A stretch of DNA of 47,334 bases. Origin: Calditrichia bacterium (GTDB taxonomy: Bacteria; Calditrichota; Calditrichia; RBG-13-44-9; J075). This document shows positions 32,518 through 41,973 of the stretch, in pieces. Both the position numbers and the translations under genes were made by a program. The DNA lies in NCBI GenBank assembly GCA_028284905.1, contig JANQQU010000037.1, positions 1 to 47,334 of the forward strand, given 5' to 3'. The stretch's first letter is position 1. Each line of letters starts with the position of its first letter. The notes beneath the pieces are model-generated. The model worked only from the letters and a program-made list of their open reading frames with translations. It was not told where the DNA came from and did no database searches.

Positions 32518-33840
32518 TTAGCGTGTTAATAACATTTTCTGTGTAATTGCATATCCTGCCGATTCGATCCGATAAAAATAAACGCCACTGCCAACCTGTT
32601 GTCCCAATTGATTTGTGCCATCCCACTGTTCAGTGTAATTTCCAGGTAAGCGATTTTCACTCACCAGTGTTTTTACCCGTTTGCCGGAAACATCATAAAT
32701 ATCCAGAGTAACAAACCCGAAATCCGAAATTCGAAATCCGATATTGGTCGCGGGGTTAAACGGATTCGGATAATTCTGTGCCAGGGTAATCTGCGTCGGC
32801 AGGCGTTGTTCATCCAGGTCGGAAATTGACGTCGGCTGGGAAAGGTTGTTCAGGGACCATAAATCGTTCAGATAGTTTCCTGCTCTACCACCAAAGACAA
32901 CCATGCGATTTTCCCCGGGCACATAAATGCCGCTGGCGCCCGCACGATTTGGGGGCAAAGATCCAGCAGGTGTCAATTCTTCCCAAAGATTCTCGTTAAG
33001 ATCAAATGCCCAAAGATCATTGGACGTGGAAGCGCCAACTGCATTTCCACTGAAAACTAATACGCGATGATTGCCGGCATCGTAGGCTGCGACAGTAAAA
33101 TAACGCCCCGGAGGTGTGCTGGCTGGAGTGAGATCCGTCCAGGTTTGCTGGGCTAAATCAAACACCCAGATGTCGCTGAGGCGCCCGGCATTATTGATTC
33201 CACCATACATGATCATGCGATGATGCAACGTATCGTAAACAGCGGTATGCAGACACCGTTCACCGGGACTCCCCTGGGAAGGGGTAATTTCGTTCCATTG
33301 CGGATTATTAATGTCAAATGCCCAGGTGTCCTGAAAGCGCCCCTGGTCGGTAAAACCGCCGAAGGTGACCAGGTGACCGGCGGCCGGGTCCAGAACCGAT
33401 ACAGCACCGTAGCGGATTTCCGGCAACGTTCCATCAGGATTGTAGGCGGTCCATTCATTGCCGCTGAAGTCAAATCGCCAGGTATCATTATAAAAAGCTG
33501 TTCCCAAACCGGACCACATAACAATTTGATGATTCGCAGCATCATAGACCATATTCGGGGTGCGACGGGGCGCGGGAGACATACCAATTACAGGGGTGAG
33601 GTTCTCCCAGCTGTTACTGACGAAATCAAATGCCCAGATGTCATTGACCCGGCCGGCGCTGGTTTCGCCACCAAAAACAATCATGCGATGTCCCTGGGCA
33701 TCATATACAGCATCCGCGTTTCTCCGCCCGGGGGGAATCTCTCCTGCTGAAGGTGTAATTTCCGACCAGTCCTGCGACTGAAGATTCGGGGGAAATAAAA
33801 ACAGTGCTAATAGTAAAAAAATAGTGTGCAATCTTTTCAT
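32518..33840 (-). CDS. Secreted kelch-repeat beta-propeller protein with sorting tail
   Basis: 440 residues. Signal peptide ~1-22 (LLALFLFPPNLQSQ). About six kelch units (~30-345) with the pattern 'R..A..VYD...HRMIVFGG....R.ND.WAFD...W..LTP', forming a beta-propeller. A sorting tail follows (~355-440; 'LAQNYPNPFNPATNIGF', 'VTLDIYDVSGKRVKTL', 'GSGVYFYRI', KMLLTR). Likely secreted to the cell surface as a binding protein; partner unknown. Within the tail, codons at 32713-32740 form a 7-bp tandem repeat (aaacccg, aaatccg, aaattcg, aaatccg on the plus strand) that encodes RISDFGF-like residues in place of the usual turn. ATG start with only a weak ggat site. Confidence 0.9.
   Translation of the reverse strand: MKRLHTIFLLLALFLFPPNLQSQDWSEITPSAGEIPPGRRNADAVYDAQGHRMIVFGGETSAGRVNDIWAFDFVSNSWENLTPVIGMSPAPRRTPNMVYDAANHQIVMWSGLGTAFYNDTWRFDFSGNEWTAYNPDGTLPEIRYGAVSVLDPAAGHLVTFGGFTDQGRFQDTWAFDINNPQWNEITPSQGSPGERCLHTAVYDTLHHRMIMYGGINNAGRLSDIWVFDLAQQTWTDLTPASTPPGRYFTVAAYDAGNHRVLVFSGNAVGASTSNDLWAFDLNENLWEELTPAGSLPPNRAGASGIYVPGENRMVVFGGRAGNYLNDLWSLNNLSQPTSISDLDEQRLPTQITLAQNYPNPFNPATNIGFRISDFGFVTLDIYDVSGKRVKTLVSENRLPGNYTEQWDGTNQLGQQVGSGVYFYRIESAGYAITQKMLLTR
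32713..32740. repeat. In-frame heptamer array within the kelch gene's sorting tail
   Basis: Four 7-bp units aaacccg, aaatccg, aaattcg, aaatccg lie inside coding sequence. The unit is close to the aattcgg/aattccg units of the palindrome at 21455-21486. Three heptamers equal seven codons, so an array can stay in frame. Confidence 0.85.
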
Positions 33841-34261
33841 TTTCTATCCAGCGGTTTATCATGTTTTTTAGTAAAAATTAGATGCACTATATAACCACTC
33901 TGCCGATCCGGTGGCAGTAGACTGTCTTACAGAATTTAAAAATTGATAGTGTTAAAGAAGTATTGCTACAAGCTGTCATCGCGAGGAGTGCAACGACGTG
34001 GCGATCTTTCTGTAGATGTAACTTATGGGATTGCTTCTCCCGGCAGCCGGGATCACAATGACGAGGCAAACAACATTACATGATTAATACTATCTAAAAA
34101 ATAAGGTGTTTTAAATTTATGTTCTGATAATTCGGAACAATCTTAAAAAGAGTTTGCCACTTTAAAAAAACTGATTATATTTCTGCGAGTTATTTATATT
34201 TAAGGAAAGATACTTACCCCCGGCCTTCCCCGATAATCTGTTTATTTCTGGAAATTTTTTA
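33841..34261. other. Divergent intergenic region 33841-34261
   Basis: 421 bp between the kelch gene (-) and folC (+). It contains the dispersed repeat copy B (33975-34062) flanked by AT-rich sequence that should carry both promoters. No gene or RNA was recognised. Confidence 0.55.
33975..34062. repeat. Dispersed palindromic repeat, gcgaggagtgcaacgacg family, copy B
   Basis: Left arm gtcatcgcgaggagtgcaac, continuing gacgtggcgatc (33975-34006), matches closely the reverse complement of the right arm of copy A (18841-18872). The right side (gggattgcttc... cacaatgac, ending 34062) is degenerate and contains an extra small hairpin cccggcagccggg. Confidence 0.82.
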
Positions 34262-35620
34262 ATGAAACCGTCTTCAGCATCCCGCTATCAAGCTATTACC
34301 GAATACCTGTTTGCATTGCAGCGTGTAGGCATCAAACTGGGTTTCGATAATATTAATGCTTTGTTGGATGCCATCGACCATCCGGAAAAAAAGTTTCCGG
34401 CAATTCATATTGCCGGCACTAACGGGAAGGGATCCACTGCGGCAATCCTGGCATCCATCCTGATGACCGCCGGTTACCGGGTTGGTTTATATACCTCTCC
34501 GCACCTTGTTGATTTCAGCGAGCGCATCCGCATTAACCAGCAAGCGATAGACCGGGAAACGGTTATTCGCTTTACTGAAAAACATCGTACGCTTATCGAT
34601 GAATTGCAACCCTCCTTTTTTGAGGTGACGACTGCGCTGGCGTTTCAATACTTCGCTGATCATCAAGTCGATATTGCCATTATCGAAACCGGGATGGGCG
34701 GCCGCCTGGATTCCACCAATGTGCTGACACCCCTGTTGTCGATGATTACCCCGATAGGCATGGATCATCAAAATTACCTTGGGGAAACTCTGCAAGAGAT
34801 CGCTGGGGAAAAAGCCGGGATCATCAAACCCGGTATTACCTGCCTAACCAATAACCGTAATGAAGAAGTGCTCTCAGTACTTTCCGCGACTGCAAAAGCA
34901 CGAAAAACGCCGCTGATAAATGTGTTAAATGAAGGCAATCATTATCAAATTCGTGAGATGAAATTAAATGGCAGCTCTTTCGATTTGCAGATCGGTCACA
35001 ATTTCTACGAAAACTTATTCCTAAATTTGCCGGGCGAACACCAACTGGAAAACGTTTTACTGGCAGTCAGCACTGTATATCAGCTTCGCGGGAAGTTTCC
35101 GGTCAGCGATGCCGATATCGCCAGCGGGTTGGGTTCGGTTATCTGGAAAGGGCGAATTCACCAAATTTCAAAATCTCCGAATATCATTGCCGATGTCTCT
35201 CATAACCCAGCCGGTGTTTTAAAAACCTGTGAATTTCTGCGGAGATTTTTTCCGAAAACGGCAATTAATGCGTTCGTCTTTTTGCAGGCGGATAAAGATG
35301 CTGTGGAGATTGCCAAAATCCTGAATCAGCAAGTAGCAAGCATTCATATTGTAGAATTACAGGCAGGCAAACCCTATCCGTTGGAAACCTTACGGGAGAC
35401 AATGCGTCTATCAGGAGCGGGTGCATCAGTATTACCTTCCGTTGCTGCAGCAAAGCAGCTGATTTACCGGGAGAATTCTTCAGAGAAATTATGGCTGTTC
35501 ATCGGCTCTCATTACTTGGCAGGTGAGGTCTATTCCCATTTTAAGGAAGATGCAGTAGCGAAACCAGGGAGCAATTCGCTTCATTTCAGTGAGAATATAC
35601 TTTCAAAGGCTTCCGGCTAA
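34262..35620 (+). CDS. folC: Bifunctional folylpolyglutamate synthase/dihydrofolate synthase
   Basis: 452 residues, normal for FolC. Mur-ligase-like fold: ATP-binding loop 'HIAGTNGKGSTAAILASIL' (GTNGKGS 52-58), 'YTSPHLVDFSERIRIN' (folate and ATP contacts), 'IIETGMGGRLDSTNV', 'GMDHQNYLGETLQEIAGEKA' with the carbamylatable Lys, and 'GRIHQI... DVSHNPAG' at the start of the C-terminal glutamate-ligase domain. It adds glutamate to dihydropteroate and to folates, keeping them in the cytoplasm. ATG 34262 has no strong ribosome site. It lies 248 bp before rho. Confidence 0.94.
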   Translation: MKPSSASRYQAITEYLFALQRVGIKLGFDNINALLDAIDHPEKKFPAIHIAGTNGKGSTAAILASILMTAGYRVGLYTSPHLVDFSERIRINQQAIDRETVIRFTEKHRTLIDELQPSFFEVTTALAFQYFADHQVDIAIIETGMGGRLDSTNVLTPLLSMITPIGMDHQNYLGETLQEIAGEKAGIIKPGITCLTNNRNEEVLSVLSATAKARKTPLINVLNEGNHYQIREMKLNGSSFDLQIGHNFYENLFLNLPGEHQLENVLLAVSTVYQLRGKFPVSDADIASGLGSVIWKGRIHQISKSPNIIADVSHNPAGVLKTCEFLRRFFPKTAINAFVFLQADKDAVEIAKILNQQVASIHIVELQAGKPYPLETLRETMRLSGAGASVLPSVAAAKQLIYRENSSEKLWLFIGSHYLAGEVYSHFKEDAVAKPGSNSLHFSENILSKASG

Positions 35621-35868
35621 TGCGAGGCAATCTTCGGACAGTTATCAGCCAAATATGTTAATGGATATAAAAAATAACGGATAATCTATCATAAGAACGG
35701 ACATTTATCTTGATTTTAGCGGATAGGGCTTTTATATTCCCCCATCCAACAAAACTTCAATTTACTTCCTTGCCTCTCCACCCTCAGGTAACCCGAGGCA
35801 TTTCTTGAGAAAAATAATGAAAAATTTTATAATAATGACCAAATCTAACAAAACGGGGAATTCGAATT

Positions 35869-37119
35869 ATGCTTGATCTAGAATCTCTAAAAACGCTAAA
35901 AATAGCGGAATTGAACCAGGTTGCCCAGGAATTGGGGATTCAGGGCACATCCGGCCTGAAGAAACAGGAACTGATTTTCAAAATATTGGAAGAACAAACC
36001 ACTCAGGAAGGGTTAATCTTCTCGCAAGGTGTTTTGGAAGTGTTACCGGATGGTTACGGCTTTTTACGCTCTCCAAGGTTCAATTATCTCCCCGGCCCCG
36101 ATGATATTTATGTTTCTCCCTCACAGATCAAGCGTTTTGATCTCCGCACCGGGGATACCGTTAGCGGACAAATTCGCCCCCCGAAAGATAACGAGCGTTT
36201 CTTCGCTTTATTACGGGTGGAAGCGGTTAACTTTGAGAGCCCCGACAAAAAACGGGATACGAACCTCTTCGATAACCTGACCCCGATCTATCCGACCGAA
36301 CGTCTGGATATGGAAAACAATCCCAAAGAATATACGATGCGTATTATGAACCTGCTGAGCCCGATCGGTAAAGGGCAGCGTGGTTTGATTGTATCGCCGC
36401 CGCGTGCCGGTAAAACGGTAATTATGCAGAAGATTGCTAACTCCATTACCGATAATCATCCGGAAACCGTAATGATCGTGTTACTGATCGACGAACGACC
36501 GGAAGAAGTTACCGACATGGAGCGCAACGTAAAAGCGGAAGTCGTGTCCTCGACATTTGACGAGCCGCCGGAGCGTCACGTGCAGGTCGCCGAGATGGTG
36601 CTGGAAAAGGCTAAGCGCCTGGTTGAGTATGGCAAAGATGTGGTTATCCTTCTCGATAGTATTACCCGTCTGGCCCGTGCTCATAATACCGTCGTGCCCC
36701 ATAGTGGGAAAATCCTCTCTGGTGGTGTGGACTCTAACGCATTACGCCATCCGAAACGCTTCTTCGGTGCCGCGAGAAATATTGAAGAAGGCGGCAGTCT
36801 GACGATCATCGCTACGGCGTTGGTGCAAACCGGATCGCGGATGGACGAAGTAATTTTCGAAGAATTTAAAGGAACCGGTAACATGGAAATTGTGCTCGAT
36901 CGTCGCCTTGCTGATCGCAGAATTTTCCCGGCTATCGATATCAACAGCTCCGGTACTCGTAAGGAAGAATTACTCCTTACCAAGAAAGAACTCTCGAGAG
37001 TTTGGGTGCTTAGAAAACTGTTGAATGAGATGAATCCGATCGAAGCGATGGAATTTCTCCTGAGCCGGATGCGCAACACCCGTTCCAATGATGCATTCCT
37101 GGATAGCATGAGCCGATAA
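35869..37119 (+). CDS. rho: Transcription termination factor Rho
   Basis: 416 residues. N-terminal Rho_N helix-extended-loop domain (~1-45, '[20 protein letters not shown]'), OSB-fold RNA-binding domain (~50-120, '[20 protein letters not shown]', '[15 protein letters not shown]'), then the RecA-like ATPase with Walker A PPRAGKT (177-183), '[10 protein letters not shown]', Walker B '[14 protein letters not shown]' and the Q-/R-loop '[20 protein letters not shown]'. Hexameric RNA translocase that ends untranslated transcripts. No insertion in the N-terminal region. A gggg site lies 10 nt before the ATG. First of rho-rpmE2-prfA-prmC, an order seen in many bacteria. Confidence 0.97.
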   Translation: MLDLESLKTLKIAELNQVAQELGIQGTSGLKKQELIFKILEEQTTQEGLIFSQGVLEVLPDGYGFLRSPRFNYLPGPDDIYVSPSQIKRFDLRTGDTVSGQIRPPKDNERFFALLRVEAVNFESPDKKRDTNLFDNLTPIYPTERLDMENNPKEYTMRIMNLLSPIGKGQRGLIVSPPRAGKTVIMQKIANSITDNHPETVMIVLLIDERPEEVTDMERNVKAEVVSSTFDEPPERHVQVAEMVLEKAKRLVEYGKDVVILLDSITRLARAHNTVVPHSGKILSGGVDSNALRHPKRFFGAARNIEEGGSLTIIATALVQTGSRMDEVIFEEFKGTGNMEIVLDRRLADRRIFPAIDINSSGTRKEELLLTKKELSRVWVLRKLLNEMNPIEAMEFLLSRMRNTRSNDAFLDSMSR

Positions 37120-37200
37120 AACGATCTTACTTGGCACTTGCATTCGGAATCTTTTTTTTATATCTTTGCCCGATTTGAAAGAAAAAGGAGCTATAAGGCT

Positions 37201-37449
37201 ATGAAAGAGAATATTCATCCCAAATACGGTTTTGTCGTCTTCAAGGACATTTCTACCGATCATGCGTTCTTGACTCGTTCCACCGCAACCTCGAAAGAGA
37301 CGATCAAGTGGGAAGATGGCAATGAGTATCCGCTGGTTAAAGTTGAGATTTCCAGCTCTTCTCATCCGTTTTACACTGGCAAGCAGCATCTCGTAGATAC
37401 CGCTGGCCGTGTTGAGAAATTCTTGAAGAAATATGGTGATCGCCGATAA
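37201..37449 (+). CDS. rpmE2: 50S ribosomal protein L31, type B (zinc-free form)
   Basis: 82 residues. Type B signature '[12 protein letters not shown]', '[12 protein letters not shown]', '[20 protein letters not shown]', 'FYTGKQ... GRVEKF'. It contains no cysteine, so it is the zinc-independent form. ATG 37201 is preceded by aaaggag; an in-frame start further upstream at 37138 would add 21 residues foreign to L31 and is rejected. It lies between rho and prfA and is followed 18 bp later by a strong terminator. Confidence 0.95.
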   Translation: MKENIHPKYGFVVFKDISTDHAFLTRSTATSKETIKWEDGNEYPLVKVEISSSSHPFYTGKQHLVDTAGRVEKFLKKYGDRR

Positions 37450-37466
37450 ACGAATTTTTCAAATTT

Positions 37467-37509
37467 AAAAAAACGGAATACCTTGCTTTAACGGGTATTC
37501 CGTTTTTTA
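37467..37509 (+). terminator. Rho-independent terminator after rpmE2
   Basis: Stem aaacggaatacc with ggtattccgttt (about 37471-37482 and 37494-37505) followed by a T run (37503-37508). It separates rho/rpmE2 from prfA. Confidence 0.9.
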
Positions 37510-37596
37510 TTGGTAATAGCCATATATGTTCGGGGCAGAAATGTCTAAAGATTAAAATCCGAACATACCATTGTAAAAATTAAAAAGTATACCATC

Positions 37597-38682
37597 ATGC
37601 TGGACCAGTTAAAAAAAATCGCTGAAAAGTTTGAAAAGATCGCCGAGAAAATGGCCGATCCGGACGTTGCTTCCGACCATGCCAAGTATACCGAGCTGGC
37701 GAAGGAATATTCCGAGCTGGAGGTCATCGTCAAGCAATATCGCCGTTACGAAACGGTGCTGGGGCAAATGGAAGAGGCGCGCAGTCTTTTAGACGAAAGC
37801 GATGATGAAGAATTACTGGAACTGGCCCGGGAAGATTTGGGTCTTCTCGAAGCGGAATCCAAGCAGTTGGAAAAAGATATTCAGCGCCTGATGGTACCAC
37901 CGGATCCGAATGACTCCAAAAATACGATTCTGGAGATTCGCGCCGGCACCGGTGGTGATGAAGCCGGTATCTTTGCCGGAAATCTCTATCGAATGTATGA
38001 GAAGTTCTGTGAAAACAATCGCTGGAAAACGGAATTGATCAGCGTTAATGAGGCGGAACACGGCGGATTTAAGGAAATCATCTTTCTGATTAATGGAAAA
38101 GGCGCTTTTGGCCGTCTGAAATACGAGAGCGGTGTGCACCGGGTGCAACGGGTACCCAGCACCGAATCCCAGGGAAGAATTCATACTTCTGCGGCGTCTG
38201 TGGCGGTGTTGCCGGAGGCGGAAGAGGTGGCGGTAGATGTGCCGGAAGCTGATATTCGTATCGATGCGTTCCGGGCATCCGGTAATGGTGGACAGCACGT
38301 AAATACCACCGACTCGGCGATCAGAATTCTTCATATTCCCACCGGATTGATCGTTTCCTGTCAGGATGAAAAATCTCAGCTGAAGAATAAAGCAAAAGCA
38401 ATGAAAGTATTAAAAGCCCGTTTGTATGATCTGGAAATGCAAAAGCAAATGGATGAAATTTCCAGTCAGCGACGGGGGATGATCCGCAGCGGTGACCGCT
38501 CGGAAAAAATCCGGACTTACAATTTTCCGCAGGGACGGGTAACCGATCATCGGATCAATCTTACCCTTTATCGTTTGGATGAAGTAATGAATGGTGATCT
38601 GGATTTGCTGATTAACGAATTGCAAATAGCGGATCAGGCGGAACGCCTGCAGGAGAGCGGGCTCGAATTAGCAGATGAATGA
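37597..38682 (+). CDS. prfA: Peptide chain release factor 1
   Basis: 361 residues. N-terminal helical domain, the tripeptide anticodon PST (187-189, PxT motif of RF1 that reads UAA and UAG; RF2 has SPF) in '[20 protein letters not shown]', and GGQ (231-233) in '[16 protein letters not shown]' that triggers peptidyl-tRNA hydrolysis. The GGQ glutamine is the target of the enzyme encoded by the next gene, which overlaps by 8 bp. The ATG has only a weak upstream site. Cytoplasmic, acts on the ribosome. Confidence 0.96.
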   Translation: MLDQLKKIAEKFEKIAEKMADPDVASDHAKYTELAKEYSELEVIVKQYRRYETVLGQMEEARSLLDESDDEELLELAREDLGLLEAESKQLEKDIQRLMVPPDPNDSKNTILEIRAGTGGDEAGIFAGNLYRMYEKFCENNRWKTELISVNEAEHGGFKEIIFLINGKGAFGRLKYESGVHRVQRVPSTESQGRIHTSAASVAVLPEAEEVAVDVPEADIRIDAFRASGNGGQHVNTTDSAIRILHIPTGLIVSCQDEKSQLKNKAKAMKVLKARLYDLEMQKQMDEISSQRRGMIRSGDRSEKIRTYNFPQGRVTDHRINLTLYRLDEVMNGDLDLLINELQIADQAERLQESGLELADE

Positions 38683-39556
38683 CATTTGGACATTGCAGAA
38701 GGTCCTGAAGTGGACCATCGATTATTTTTCCTCCCATAATATTCCTGAAGCAAGATTAGGTGCAGAATTATTGCTCGCGCAGGTGCTCGGTTGCCGGCGC
38801 ATTGATCTTTATGTACAGTTTGAGCGAGTGCTGAGTAAAGAAGAGCGGGCCGCTTACCGGGGGATGGTTCAGCGCCGGGCGAAGCGGGAACCGGTGCAGT
38901 ATATCCTCGGGGAAACCGAGTTTATGGGGCTGCCATTTAAAGTGACGCCGGATGTGCTCATTCCCCGCCCGGATACGGAACATCTGGTGGATAAGGTTGT
39001 CGGTTTTCTACGCGAGGAGCAACTGACTGCGCCGGCTATTTTGGATGTCGGCACAGGCAGTGGTTGTATCGCTATTTCCCTGGCACACCTCTTCCCGGAT
39101 GCGAGAGTGACGGCAGTCGATATTAGCGAAACAGCTTTGGCTATCGCCGGAGAGAATGCCCGGAAAAATGACACGGCAATAACATTGAAAGCCGGAGACA
39201 TATTTGAGCTGATGCCGCAGTTCGAAAATGCATTTGATGTTATGGTGAGTAACCCACCCTACATCTCCGGAAAAGATTGGCCGACGCTCGAACCGGAAGT
39301 GAAAGAATTCGAACCACGTCAGGCGCTCTATGGTGGGGAGAGTGGGCTGGATTTTTATCAGCGGTTCGTACCGGCTGTTAAAGGGCTGCTTAAACCCGGG
39401 GGAGCAGTATTTCTGGAAACCGGTTATGACCAGGCGAAAATAGTTGGGGAAATGTGCCGGCAGCAAGATTTTCATATCGAAGTTCACAAGGATTATCAAC
39501 AGATTGAACGGATTGTTGCCGCTTATATGGAGGAAAGGGAAAGATTAGGGGATTAG
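38675..39556 (+). CDS. prmC: Release factor glutamine N5-methyltransferase
   Basis: 293 residues. N-terminal helical RF-binding domain (~1-85), then a SAM-methyltransferase domain with '[20 protein letters not shown]' (~121-140) and the substrate-Gln-binding NPPY (193-196, 'MVSNPPYIS'). It methylates the GGQ glutamine of RF1/RF2. ATG lies within the end of prfA (8-bp overlap), implying coupled translation. The last codons (RLGD and the TAG stop) lie inside the attagg repeat array at 39541-39659, so the natural C-terminus may have been replaced by repeat sequence. Confidence 0.95.
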   Translation: MNDIWTLQKVLKWTIDYFSSHNIPEARLGAELLLAQVLGCRRIDLYVQFERVLSKEERAAYRGMVQRRAKREPVQYILGETEFMGLPFKVTPDVLIPRPDTEHLVDKVVGFLREEQLTAPAILDVGTGSGCIAISLAHLFPDARVTAVDISETALAIAGENARKNDTAITLKAGDIFELMPQFENAFDVMVSNPPYISGKDWPTLEPEVKEFEPRQALYGGESGLDFYQRFVPAVKGLLKPGGAVFLETGYDQAKIVGEMCRQQDFHIEVHKDYQQIERIVAAYMEERERLGD

Positions 39557-39659
39557 GTAATTAGGGGGCTAGAGCGTTTGAGGGATGCTGGTTATCTAAC
39601 AGCTTCACTCAGAGTTGCTTTGCCTAATTCCCTAATCTCCTAAGCCCCTAAATCCCTAA
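39541..39659. repeat. Inverted array of attagg-type units overlapping the prmC stop (hairpin element 12)
   Basis: Left arm units gattagg, ggattagg, taattagg (39541-39570); right arm units ctaattcc, ctaatctcc, taagcccc, taaatccc (39622-39659); about 50 bp between. It shares unit sequence with the hairpin at 13503-13573. The prmC stop codon TAG (39554-39556) is inside a unit. Confidence 0.9.
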
Positions 39660-39706
39660 AATTAAAAAATATCAAAATTAGTACATTAGAATGAAAGTAG
39701 TAACTT

Positions 39707-41872
39707 ATGAGTCATAAAAAATCGAATAGGGAAAAGAATCCCTATCTGAAAAGAATAGTCAAATTTTTAAAAAACAATCCGAGAAAAACTTACAAGAAAA
39801 AAGAAATATCCCGGGCGTTGGAAGTCCATAAAGATGAATATTACCTCTATCGGAAAGCGCTTGGCGCGTTGGTCGATGCAGGTAAAGTGGCTCGTCTGAA
39901 AGGCGGCGTTTACGGATTGCCCAGACCGAAAAAAGTCGTTGCAAAAAGGGATCTTGAAGGCCCGATAATGATGACCCGGAAAGGATTTGGGTTCATTCAC
40001 AATCCGGAAACCGGTGAAGATGCATTTATCGCCGGCAGTAATTTGTATACCGCATTGGACGGCGACATCGTTTCTGCCCGCTTGTTTAAATCTTCCCGCG
40101 GAAAAAGCCAGGAAGCCCAGGTGGTCGAAATACAATCCCGCGCCCGCACATCGTTTGTCGGCACCTATAAAAAGAGCGGATATTATGGTTTTGTAATCCC
40201 TGATAATCCAAAAGTTTATCGGGACTTTTTTATCCCGGAAGGGGCCAGTCTGAAAGCGAAAAGTGGTCAAAAGGTTGTCGTTCAATTGGACCATTGGGAG
40301 CCCGGTGAATTAAACCCCGAAGGCAGCATCACGAAAGTGCTCGGTTTTCCCGGCGATCCCGGCGTGGATGTTGAATCTGTGGTGATGGGCCATGGACTCG
40401 AGCTGAATTTCGAGAAACAGCTGGAAGCAAATACCGCCGCAATGACCCTCGATATCAGCAAGCAAGAAGTTGCCCGCCGCCTGGACTTGCGGGATGAAAT
40501 GATTTTCACGATTGATCCGCCGGATGCGAAGGATTTCGATGATGCAATTTCCCTGAAGCAGCTGGAAAATGGCAACTACTACCTCGGCGTGCACATCGCC
40601 GACGTTAGTCACTTTGTGAAAGCCGGTTCGCCACTGGATGAAGAAGCGTTGAACCGTGGCACCAGTATCTACCTGGTTGATCGGGTTGTGCCGATGCTGC
40701 CGGAACATCTCTCCAACAAACTTTGCAGCCTGCAGCCCCACGAGGATCGTTTTACCTTCAGCTGTTTTATGGAAGTGAATGGCGGTGGCCGTGTGGTCGA
40801 TTATCGCATCGTTGAATCGGTTATTAACAGCAAACGGCGCTTTACCTATCAGGAAGCGCAGGATATTATTGATGATGAGAAGAGCAAGGATCCATTTGCG
40901 TCGCTCTTAAAGGATATGCACAAGTTTAGCCGAATGCTCCGCGGCAAACGGCAAAAGGCCGGTTCTGTCGACTTTAGCACACCGGAAGTCCGCTTTATAC
41001 TGGATGATAAAGGACAGCCGGTGGACATCATTCCGGTGAATACCCTTCATACCAATGAGATGATTGAGGAGTTTATGCTGATGGCGAATAAAACCGTTGC
41101 CCGCCATATTCGCGAGACGGATCCGGAAAGCAATCCTTTACCGTTCGTCTATCGTATTCACGAAAAGCCGGATATGGAAAAGCTGCAGAAGTTTCGTAAC
41201 TTCATGCATGCCCTTGGCCATAAAATTGAAATTCGCCAGAATATCACCCCGGCGGCTTTTCAGAAAATCCTGAAGGAAGTGGAAGGCGGTGCGGATGAAA
41301 AGCTCATCAAGGAAGTTGCACTGCGAACCATGATGAAAGCGGTTTATTCCATTAATAATGCCGGCCACTTTGGACTGGCATTTAAGGATTACACCCATTT
41401 TACTTCCCCGATTCGCCGTTATCCGGACTTGATCGTTCATCGCCTTTTGAAGGAATACGCCGCGGAAAAGCCAGGATTTAAGCGGATTCGCACCTTGAAG
41501 AAACATTTAAAACATGTTTGCCAGGTGTCTTCGGATATGGAGCGAAAAGCGCAGGAGGCAGAACGGGAAAGTATTCGCCTGAAGCAAGTCGAGTGGATTG
41601 CCAAACATCAGGATCAATCCTTCGATGGAGTTGTATCCGGGGTGACCGCTTTTGGCATTTTTGTCGAGACGATTCCTTACCTGATTGAGGGACTGGTACG
41701 CGTCGAGCGAATGACCGAGGATTACTACATCTTCGACGAGAAAACTTTTTCGATGATCGGAAAAGACACCGGCCAGGTTTTCCGCCTTGGAGATCCGGTA
41801 AAAGTTCGCGTGTCGAATATTGATCATGCCCGGAATGAAGTAGACTTTGAATTTGTGGATGCGGATTTTTAA
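39707..41872 (+). CDS. rnr: Ribonuclease R (RNB-family 3'-5' exoribonuclease)
   Basis: 721 residues. N-terminal winged-helix (~10-70), two cold-shock domains (~80-225; 'MMTRKGFGFIHNPETGEDAF', 'SGYYGFVIPDNPKVYRDFFI'), the RNB catalytic domain (~255-580) with the Mg-binding 'IDPPDAKDFDDAISLK' and 'YTHFTSPIRRYPDLIVHRLL', and an S1 domain (~640-718, 'GVVSGVTAFGIFVETIPYLI'). It lacks the long basic tail of the E. coli enzyme. Degrades structured RNA from the 3' end and takes part in rRNA and trans-translation-linked decay. ATG at 39707 (gtaacttatg) has no strong ribosome site. Hairpin arrays such as those in this window would be natural barriers or substrates. Confidence 0.95.
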   Translation: MSHKKSNREKNPYLKRIVKFLKNNPRKTYKKKEISRALEVHKDEYYLYRKALGALVDAGKVARLKGGVYGLPRPKKVVAKRDLEGPIMMTRKGFGFIHNPETGEDAFIAGSNLYTALDGDIVSARLFKSSRGKSQEAQVVEIQSRARTSFVGTYKKSGYYGFVIPDNPKVYRDFFIPEGASLKAKSGQKVVVQLDHWEPGELNPEGSITKVLGFPGDPGVDVESVVMGHGLELNFEKQLEANTAAMTLDISKQEVARRLDLRDEMIFTIDPPDAKDFDDAISLKQLENGNYYLGVHIADVSHFVKAGSPLDEEALNRGTSIYLVDRVVPMLPEHLSNKLCSLQPHEDRFTFSCFMEVNGGGRVVDYRIVESVINSKRRFTYQEAQDIIDDEKSKDPFASLLKDMHKFSRMLRGKRQKAGSVDFSTPEVRFILDDKGQPVDIIPVNTLHTNEMIEEFMLMANKTVARHIRETDPESNPLPFVYRIHEKPDMEKLQKFRNFMHALGHKIEIRQNITPAAFQKILKEVEGGADEKLIKEVALRTMMKAVYSINNAGHFGLAFKDYTHFTSPIRRYPDLIVHRLLKEYAAEKPGFKRIRTLKKHLKHVCQVSSDMERKAQEAERESIRLKQVEWIAKHQDQSFDGVVSGVTAFGIFVETIPYLIEGLVRVERMTEDYYIFDEKTFSMIGKDTGQVFRLGDPVKVRVSNIDHARNEVDFEFVDADF

Positions 41873-41921
41873 ATAATCCGCATTCAAAAACTGTTTTTGT
41901 TCACAAACGGACGCATCTTTT

Positions 41922-41959
41922 CTGGTTACTTTCCTGATCTGAAATGGAAAAGTAACCTG
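41922..41959 (+). promoter_or_regulatory. Hairpin in the leader of the VLCAD-like gene
   Basis: ggttactttcc (41924-41934) pairs with ggaaaagtaacc (41946-41957) with one bulged base; an 11-nt loop separates them. No T run follows; the ribosome site agagg and ATG 41974 come directly after. It may influence translation or stabilise the rnr 3' end. Confidence 0.5.
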
Positions 41960-41973
41960 CAAAAGAGGATAAT

